Positions 58,430 through 64,000 of a stretch of 64,000 nucleotides of DNA are shown here, in pieces. The notes under the pieces were generated by a model that saw nothing but the letters and a program-made list of their open reading frames with translations, was not told where the DNA came from and ran no database searches. Source of the stretch: Chloroflexota bacterium (GTDB lineage Bacteria > Chloroflexota > UBA6077 > CF-72); assembly GCA_016191465.1 (NCBI GenBank), contig JACPOP010000015.1, positions 62,001 to 126,000 of the forward strand. Reading direction: 5' to 3'. The position numbers and the translations under genes were made by a program. The number at the start of each line of letters is the position of its first letter. Within the stretch, counting starts at the first letter, position 1.

Positions 58430-59941
58430 ATGACGCAGGTCGACGACGCGAGCTCCGATGAGCTGTCGCGGCGGGAGGAGCCCGACCGCATCCGTCGCGA
58501 TCGTCTTGGCAAGCTGGACCGCCTGGAAACCGCGGGCCTGCGCGGCTACCCGACGCAGTTCGAGCGCACCCACCGTGCCGTCGAGGTGCGGGAGCAGTTC
58601 GACGCGCTCCAGGGGCAGCGGGTGTGTGTGGCCGGGCGTGTGGGTGTGTTTAAGGTTTTCGGCCAGAAACTCGCCTTCGTGTTTCTGACAGACGGCTCCG
58701 GCCCCATCCAGTTGATCCTCCACCCGTCGACCATGGAGGAACCGGCCCGGCTCGTCTACGACACGCTGGACCCCGGCGACTTCGCCGGCGCCGAGGGCAT
58801 GGTTACCAGGACCCGCACCGGCGAGGTCAGCGTAGAGGTCGAGTCGCTCACCTTCCTCGGCAAATCGCTGCGGAACCCGCCCGAGAAGTGGCACGGGCTC
58901 ACGGACGTGGAGACCAGGTACCGCCAGCGGTACCTGGACCTGATGGCGAACCCCGAGGTGCGGGACGTGTTCGTGAAGCGCGCGGGCGTGGTAGCGGCGA
59001 TCCGCCGCTACCTGGACGACCGTGACTTCGTGGAAGTGGAGACCCCCATTCTCCAGCCGATCCCCGGCGGTGGCGCCGCCCGTCCGTTCGCCACCGAGTC
59101 CAACGCGCTCGACAGCCGCGTCTACCTCCGGATTGCGCTCGAGCTGTACTTGAAGCGCTGCATCGTCGGCGGCATCGAGCGCGTCTACGAGATCGGCAAG
59201 AACTTTCGTAACGAGGGCCTCTCGTTCAAGCACAACCCCGAGTTCACCATGCTGGAGCTCTACCAGGCGTACGCCGACTACCGCGACATCATGGCGCTGA
59301 CCGAGGACATGGTGGCCGATGTGGCGCGCCGCACCACGGGCAGTTCGGTAGTACCGTGGGGCGACGCCACACTCGACTTCTCGCCGCCCTGGACACGGCT
59401 CCCACTCCGAGAAGCCATCGCGCAGCATTCAGGGATCGACTACGGTGAAATCCGCGACCTGGAGACGCTGCGCACCGAGGCGAAGCGCGTAGGACTGCCG
59501 GTGGAGCCAGTCTGGAACCGCGGGAAAATCCTGGACGAGCTGTTGACGGCGTTCGTGGAGCCGAAGCTCCTTCAGCCCACGTTCCTGACCGACTATCCGA
59601 CCGACTTCCCTGGCTCGACGCTGGCCAAGGGCAAGCCCGACAACCCGGCCGAGGTGGAGCGCTTCGAGGCGTTCGCGGGCGCCATGGAGATCGCCAACGC
59701 CTTCTCGGAGCTGAACGACCCGCGAGTGCAGCGGGAGCGCTTTGAGGAGCAGGTGCGCGCCCGGCAGGCCGGCGACGACGAGGCCCAGCCGTTCGACGCG
59801 GACTTCCTGGCAGCGCTGGAGCATGGGATGCCGCCCACCGGGGGCCTGGGCGTGGGCATTGACCGGCTCACGATGCTGCTCACGAATCAGCGCTCGATCC
59901 GAGACGTCATCCTGTTCCCTCAGCTGCGCCACCGCGACTGA
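58430..59941 (+). CDS. lysS: Lysyl-tRNA synthetase, class II
   Basis: 503 aa. The N-terminal OB fold has VCVAGRVGVFKVFGQKLAFVFL. The catalytic core has ETPILQPIPGGGAARPF (motif 1), FRNEGLSFKHNPEFTMLE (motif 2) and GLGVGIDRLTMLLT (motif 3). It charges tRNA-Lys. It is followed 21 bp later by serS, probably one transcript. Confidence 0.97.
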   Translation: MTQVDDASSDELSRREEPDRIRRDRLGKLDRLETAGLRGYPTQFERTHRAVEVREQFDALQGQRVCVAGRVGVFKVFGQKLAFVFLTDGSGPIQLILHPSTMEEPARLVYDTLDPGDFAGAEGMVTRTRTGEVSVEVESLTFLGKSLRNPPEKWHGLTDVETRYRQRYLDLMANPEVRDVFVKRAGVVAAIRRYLDDRDFVEVETPILQPIPGGGAARPFATESNALDSRVYLRIALELYLKRCIVGGIERVYEIGKNFRNEGLSFKHNPEFTMLELYQAYADYRDIMALTEDMVADVARRTTGSSVVPWGDATLDFSPPWTRLPLREAIAQHSGIDYGEIRDLETLRTEAKRVGLPVEPVWNRGKILDELLTAFVEPKLLQPTFLTDYPTDFPGSTLAKGKPDNPAEVERFEAFAGAMEIANAFSELNDPRVQRERFEEQVRARQAGDDEAQPFDADFLAALEHGMPPTGGLGVGIDRLTMLLTNQRSIRDVILFPQLRHRD

Positions 59942-59962
59942 AGGCGGTCGAAGAGTGTCCCC

Positions 59963-61249
59963 ATGTTGAACCCAGAGCTTCTCCGGCGAAATCCGGACCT
60001 CACGCGCGCGGCCCTGGCCCGCCGCGACGATGAGTCGGTGCGCGCGTTCGATCGAGCCGTCGAATCGGACACCGTCTGGCGTGAGCTGACGGCGCGCGTC
60101 GAGGCGCTCCGCGCCCAGCGCAATGAGCAGAGCCGCGGCCTGCGCGGCAAGCCTTCGCCTGAGCAGCTCGACCAGATGCGCGCTCTCCGCGATGAGCTGG
60201 CGGGACTGGAGACGCAGCTTCAAAGTGCTGAGGTGGAGCGCGACACCCTGCTCTCCTGGCTCCCGAACCTGCCCGACGCTTCCGTGCCAATGGGCAAGGA
60301 CGACGCGGAAAACGTCCTCGTGGCAACCTGGGGCGAGCCAAAGCGGCTGGACTTCCAGCCTCTCCCGCACTGGGAGCTGGCGGAGACGCTGGGCATCCTG
60401 GACCTGGAGGCTGGCGCTCGTCTGTCAGGGGCTCGATTTTTCGTGCTCAAGGGTGCGGGCGCCATGCTCCAGCGCGCGCTCACCAACTTCATGCTGGACC
60501 TGCACGTACACCAGCAGGGCTACACCGAGGTCCATGCGCCCTACCTGGTCCGCGGCGAGGTGATGTACGGGTCAGGCCAGCTCCCGAAGTTCGCCGACAA
60601 CCTGTACCACGACGAGGAGGAGGACCTGTGGCTGATCCCCACGTCCGAGGTGCCACTGGTCAACCTGTACCGTGAGCAGATCATCGGGCCCGGCCTGCTG
60701 CCGCTCAAGCTGACCGCGCAGAGCCCCTGCTTCCGCCGCGAGAAGGTGGCCGCCGGCCGGGACATCCGCGGCATCAAGCGCGTCAAGCAGTTCTACAAGG
60801 TGGAGATGGTGCGCCTGGTGGAGCCGGAAGACTCGATGCAGCACCTCGACGCGCTGGTCGCGGACGCGGAGGCGGTACTCCGCCTGCTGGAGCTCCCGTA
60901 CCAGCGCATGCTGCTGTGTACCGGCGACCTGGGCGTCGCGATGGCCAAGACGTTCGACCTGAACGTGTGGTGCGCCGGTTCCGACGAGTGGCAGGAGGTC
61001 TCGTCCTGCTCGAACGCCAATGACTTCCAGGCCCGCCGCGCCAACATCCGCTTCCGCCGCGAGCAAGGCGGACGCACGGAGTACCCCCACACCCTCAACG
61101 GCTCCGGCGTGGCCCTGCCGCGCTGCCTGATCGCCATCCTGGAGAACAACCAGCAGCCCGACGGCTCAGTGGTGATCCCGGCGGCCCTGCGGCCCTACAT
61201 GGGCGGCCTCGCGCGCATCGAGCCGGTCGCTCAGTCCACCAGCTCGTAA
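59963..61249 (+). CDS. serS: Seryl-tRNA synthetase
   Basis: 428 aa. The N-terminal long coiled-coil arm (residues about 25-105) contacts the long variable arm of tRNA-Ser. Motif 2 PCFRREKVAAGRD and motif 3 NGSGVALPRCLIAILENNQ are intact. The 3' end overlaps the convergent PIN gene by 19 bp. Two tRNA-Ser genes lie in the same window, 10 kb away. Confidence 0.97.
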   Translation: MLNPELLRRNPDLTRAALARRDDESVRAFDRAVESDTVWRELTARVEALRAQRNEQSRGLRGKPSPEQLDQMRALRDELAGLETQLQSAEVERDTLLSWLPNLPDASVPMGKDDAENVLVATWGEPKRLDFQPLPHWELAETLGILDLEAGARLSGARFFVLKGAGAMLQRALTNFMLDLHVHQQGYTEVHAPYLVRGEVMYGSGQLPKFADNLYHDEEEDLWLIPTSEVPLVNLYREQIIGPGLLPLKLTAQSPCFRREKVAAGRDIRGIKRVKQFYKVEMVRLVEPEDSMQHLDALVADAEAVLRLLELPYQRMLLCTGDLGVAMAKTFDLNVWCAGSDEWQEVSSCSNANDFQARRANIRFRREQGGRTEYPHTLNGSGVALPRCLIAILENNQQPDGSVVIPAALRPYMGGLARIEPVAQSTSS

Positions 61250-61647
61250 GCTGCCCCGACCAGGGCGTAGGTCGGCAGCGCCCGCCGGTCGGCGCTCAAG
61301 AGCCGAGCACCGCCTTCAGCGGCCGTCCCGCCGATCACGGCATCGTACACACGACCCCCGCCCCATCCGGCTTCAGCCAGTCGGCTGAGGGTGCTCTGGT
61401 AACCGGCAGGGCTCAGGCTCCAGGGCTCCTCCGGGAACGCGCCATGAAGTGCCCGTATGGCGAGGTCAGGACGAAGCGCGCGTTGCGCGGGAAGCCGAGT
61501 CAGCACAGAGAACGACTCTGCCAGTGCGTGGGCAGGCACCCGGCGGACCTCGCGTAGGAGCGCTGCGGCCCGTGCGTGAAGTGGGTGCCATTGCAGGAGT
61601 GATGCAACGATGAGGCTGGTATCCGCCGTCACAAGCGGTGTGGCCAT
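61231..61647 (-). CDS. PIN-domain toxin (VapC-like)
   Basis: 138 aa with acidic residues D9 (ADTS), E44 (ALAES), D102 (YDAVI) and D120 (LLSAD), the four metal ligands of PIN ribonucleases. It overlaps the antitoxin gene by 19 bp, as in many VapBC operons. RNA cleavage is inferred from the family. Confidence 0.88.
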   Translation of the reverse strand: MATPLVTADTSLIVASLLQWHPLHARAAALLREVRRVPAHALAESFSVLTRLPAQRALRPDLAIRALHGAFPEEPWSLSPAGYQSTLSRLAEAGWGGGRVYDAVIGGTAAEGGARLLSADRRALPTYALVGAAYELVD

Positions 61648-61889
61648 CGACGCTCCTCGTCAATGAGATGGAGGAGCTCGTCATGCTCCATCGGTTCCGT
61701 TGGCTCGCGCGTCGCGGCCACGAGGCGGCCGCCCTCGTCTACCAGGATCACCTCCGGACCGACGGGCGTTGCCACGAACTGGCCGTGTTCCACGACCGCT
61801 TCCAGTTTCACGCCCGGCGTGAGCCCAAGTTCATCGCGCAGCTGCTTTGGAATGACCATACGGCCGATCTTGTCGATAGAAACGCGCAC
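61629..61889 (-). CDS. AbrB-family antitoxin (VapB-like)
   Basis: 86 aa. The N-terminal MRVSIDKIGRMVIPKQLRDELGLTPG is the swapped-hairpin DNA-binding motif. The C-terminal acidic tail should wrap the PIN toxin. A palindromic operator lies 20 bp upstream of its start. Confidence 0.9.
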   Translation of the reverse strand: MRVSIDKIGRMVIPKQLRDELGLTPGVKLEAVVEHGQFVATPVGPEVILVDEGGRLVAATREPTEPMEHDELLHLIDEERRWPHRL

Positions 61890-61909
61890 AAATAGATATT
61901 ACCAGCGAA

Positions 61910-61928
61910 TTGGCATCACGTATGCCAA
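61910..61928. promoter_or_regulatory. Palindromic operator TTGGCAT-N5-ATGCCAA
   Basis: Perfect 7-bp arms with 5-bp spacer in the divergent region between the antitoxin gene and glyS. It is the likely binding site for VapB-VapC autoregulation and may also affect glyS. Confidence 0.65.
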
Positions 61929-62015
61929 ATTAATGGCAGCAGTGGATAGCTCGCGACCGGCGGCGGTTCTGGGGCCGCCGGAGCCACTTTGTTACCCTCA
62001 CCCCTCGGACTGACG

Positions 62016-63383
62016 ATGGCGACGAGTGACATGGCCACGGCCGAGGCGGCGGCTCCGCGCGGGGAGCTGGACGACCTGCAGAAGATCGTGGCGCTGTGTA
62101 AGCGACGCGGGTTCGTGTTCCCCAGCGCTGAGATTTACGGCGGCTTCTCCAACACCTACGACTGGGGCCCGCTCGGGGTCCTGCTGAAGAACAACGTCCG
62201 CGACGCCTGGATCCGCGCCCATGTGCAGCGCCGGGATGACGTGGACCTGCTGGACGCCGCGATCATCACCTCGCCCTCGGTGTGGAAGGCTTCGGGCCAC
62301 GTCGACAACTTCGTCGACCCGCTTGTCGAGTGCCTGGGCGAATGCCGCCAGCGGTTCCGCGCCGACCACCTGGAGAACCTTGAGAAGTGCCCCACCTGCG
62401 GCGGGAAGCTGTCCGAGCCGCGGAACTTCAACGGGATGTTCCAGACGCAGGTTGGTCCAGTGGAGGACGCGGGCAGCGTGGCCTATCTGCGGCCCGAGAC
62501 GGCGCAGGGGCAGTTCGTCAACTTCCTCAACGTGGCCACCTCCATGCGTCGCAAGCTGCCGTTCGGGATCGCCCAGGTAGGCCGCAGCTTTCGTAACGAG
62601 ATCACGCCCGGCAACTTCGTCTTCCGGACGCGCGAGTTCGAGCAGATGGAGATTGAGTTCTTCGTGCAGCCAGGCACAGACGACGAGTGGTTCGAGCACT
62701 GGGTGGACGCTCGCGAGGGGTGGTACCTGAGCCTGGGCCTGCGTACCCACAACCTGCGTCGGTTCGAGGTGCCGGACGACGAGCGCGCCTTCTACTCGAA
62801 GCGAACGATCGACCTGCAGTACCACTTCCCTTTCGGCAAGGGCTGGGAAGAGCTGGAAGGGATCGCCAACCGCACGGGCTACGACCTGGGCCAGCACGAG
62901 CAGGCCAGCGGCGAGCGGTTGCGCCTGTTTGATGACGAGACGAAGGAGCATGTCCTTCCGTACGTCGTCGAGCCCGCCGCGGGGCTGTCTCGGGCCGCGC
63001 TGGTCTTCATGGTGGATGCCTATGAGGAGCAGCTCCTGGACGCCGCGAAGAAGGACGTCCGAACGGTGCTGCACCTCCACCCGGCGCTGGCGCCGTACAA
63101 GGCGGCGATCTTCCCGCTCTCGAAGAAGCCCGAGCTGCTGGAGGTGTCGAGGAAGATCTACGCCGATCTCCGCACCGAGTGGATGGTCGTCCACGACGTC
63201 GCCAGCGGCATCGGCAAGGCGTATCGACGCCAGGACGAGATCGGGACGCCGTACTGCATCACCGTAGACTTCCAGACCCTGGAGGACCAGGCCGTCACCG
63301 TGCGCGATCGCGACACGATGCAGCAAGTGCGCATGGCGATCGCCGACCTGCGGTCGTACTTCGCGGGCGTCCTGCAGTTCTAG
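62016..63383 (+). CDS. glyS: Glycyl-tRNA synthetase, dimeric eukaryote-like type
   Basis: 455 aa from ATG 62016 (62031 is an alternative). It carries RRGFVFPSAEIYGGFSNTYD, the class II motif 2 VGRSFRNEITPGNFVFRTREFEQME, YLRPETAQGQFVNF and a C-terminal anticodon-binding domain starting with LHLHPALAPYKAAIFPL. A zinc-like pair CPTCGG lies near residue 125. This is the single-chain alpha2 form, not GlyQ/GlyS. Confidence 0.96.
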   Translation: MATSDMATAEAAAPRGELDDLQKIVALCKRRGFVFPSAEIYGGFSNTYDWGPLGVLLKNNVRDAWIRAHVQRRDDVDLLDAAIITSPSVWKASGHVDNFVDPLVECLGECRQRFRADHLENLEKCPTCGGKLSEPRNFNGMFQTQVGPVEDAGSVAYLRPETAQGQFVNFLNVATSMRRKLPFGIAQVGRSFRNEITPGNFVFRTREFEQMEIEFFVQPGTDDEWFEHWVDAREGWYLSLGLRTHNLRRFEVPDDERAFYSKRTIDLQYHFPFGKGWEELEGIANRTGYDLGQHEQASGERLRLFDDETKEHVLPYVVEPAAGLSRAALVFMVDAYEEQLLDAAKKDVRTVLHLHPALAPYKAAIFPLSKKPELLEVSRKIYADLRTEWMVVHDVASGIGKAYRRQDEIGTPYCITVDFQTLEDQAVTVRDRDTMQQVRMAIADLRSYFAGVLQF

Positions 63384-63449
63384 CTCCACGCTTTGAGCTC
63401 ACATCGAATTACCAGGACCGGCGCGCGGTTCGGGGAGGATCCATTCGGC

Positions 63450-64000
63450 ATGGCAGTTAACGTGAACACCAGGGTGGACGCCCAGCGCTGGGTCTTCCTG
63501 TCCAAAGATGCGCCTGACCCGGGCAACAAGGACCTGCTGGGTGGCAAGGGCGCCGGACTGGCGCAGATGACGCAGGCCGGCCTCCCCGTGCCACCCGCGT
63601 TCACGATCACCACCGAGGCCTGCAACGCCTACCAGGAAAGCAATGACTTCCCGCCTGGTATGTGGGAGCAAGCGGTCGAGGCACTCCGCGAGATTGAGGC
63701 CGAGACCGGCAAACGCCTGGGTGATGCCGCGGACCCGCTGCTGGTCTCAGTCCGCTCGGGCGCCAAGTTTTCTATGCCGGGCATGATGGACACGGTCCTC
63801 AACCTCGGACTGAACGACGAGACGGTCCAGGGGCTCGCCCGCCAGACGAACAATGAGCGCTTCGCCTGGGATGCCTACCGCCGGTTCATTCAGATGTTCG
63901 GCCGCATTGTCATGGGCGTGTCGGGCGAGAAGCTTGACCACGTCTTCGACGCGGCCAAGAAGGCCGCCGGAACGGAGCAGGACACCGATCTGACCGCCGA
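63450..64000 (+). CDS. ppdK: Pyruvate, phosphate dikinase, 5' part
   Basis: The ATG at 63450 has GGGAGGA upstream. The visible 183 residues show LLGGKGAGLAQMTQAGLPVPPAFTITTEAC and VSVRSGAKFSMPGMMDTVLNLGLND, the ATP-grasp start of PPDK, and the gene runs off the window. It interconverts pyruvate and PEP with ATP and phosphate. Confidence 0.95.
   Translation, partial: MAVNVNTRVDAQRWVFLSKDAPDPGNKDLLGGKGAGLAQMTQAGLPVPPAFTITTEACNAYQESNDFPPGMWEQAVEALREIEAETGKRLGDAADPLLVSVRSGAKFSMPGMMDTVLNLGLNDETVQGLARQTNNERFAWDAYRRFIQMFGRIVMGVSGEKLDHVFDAAKKAAGTEQDTDLTA

Noticed and set aside
61890-62015. T-box leader for glyS
   Set aside because: No AGGGUGGNACCGCG-like T-box sequence or specifier loop could be found.
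61998-63389. 463-aa minus-strand frame under glyS
   Set aside because: Antisense shadow of a clear synthetase gene.
1-64000. CRISPR array
   Set aside because: No regularly spaced identical repeats of 25-40 bp with unique spacers were seen. The repeats found are tandem, palindromic or two-copy only.

Overview
The window is a high-GC chromosomal segment in two parts. About 1-45.1 kb is most of a temperate, probably short-tailed, tailed phage. About 45.1-64 kb is host housekeeping DNA. The host looks like a Chloroflexota member. The best hint is a secreted protein with the FGYP / QFFQR type repeats that I associate with secreted proteins of that phylum. This is inference, since no 16S rRNA gene is present.

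Prophage layout. The 3' end of a tyrosine integrase gene lies at the left edge, so the left attachment site is outside the window. A 1.1-kb non-coding, repeat-bearing region follows. Next comes a rightward accessory operon (1.6-10.3 kb) of small genes around three larger ones: an 859-aa protein resembling PEP-synthase-type ATP-grasp plus phosphohistidine swivel domains, a zinc-ribbon plus cysteine-phosphatase protein, and an Rnl2-like RNA ligase. The late operon runs leftward from about 34 kb to 10.4 kb: TerS, TerL, portal, a virion lysozyme (SLT + M23), a 2351-aa polyvalent or ejected virion protein, scaffold, major capsid, cement-like protein, fibres, adaptor-like and propeller-like proteins, amidase and holin candidates. 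No tape measure, tail tube or sheath was recognised, hence the podovirus-like reading. One gene (26992-27384) is inserted backwards in the late operon, like a moron. The replication operon runs rightward from about 34.7 to 44.5 kb: Zn protein, DnaB-type helicase with an apparent CTG start, Holliday-junction-resolvase-like nuclease, a nucleotide-modification-associated (DUF1599-like) protein, PolA-type polymerase, primase-TOPRIM, Cas4-like nuclease, ClpP-like protein and a possible nuclease. An XRE regulator sits at the divergent point, and a LexA/SOS-like box lies at the right end.

The strongest global signal is that the tetranucleotide CCGG appears to be absent from the first ~45,130 bases, although several hundred copies would be expected at this GC content. 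It becomes common immediately afterwards. This marks the right prophage boundary and suggests complete counter-selection against a CCGG-cutting activity, either from hosts or from the phage itself.

Host part: rsmA and the SRP RNA gene (both minus strand), an alpha/beta hydrolase plus LLM flavin oxidoreductase pair, an orphan AbrB/Doc remnant, two tRNA-Ser genes, a frameshifted Uma2 gene, argS, three secreted clan GH-A type proteins, a gamma-glutamylcyclotransferase-like gene, greA, lysS, serS, a VapBC-type pair with a palindromic operator, glyS and the start of ppdK. The aminoacyl-tRNA synthetase cluster with greA and ppdK is typical core-genome content.
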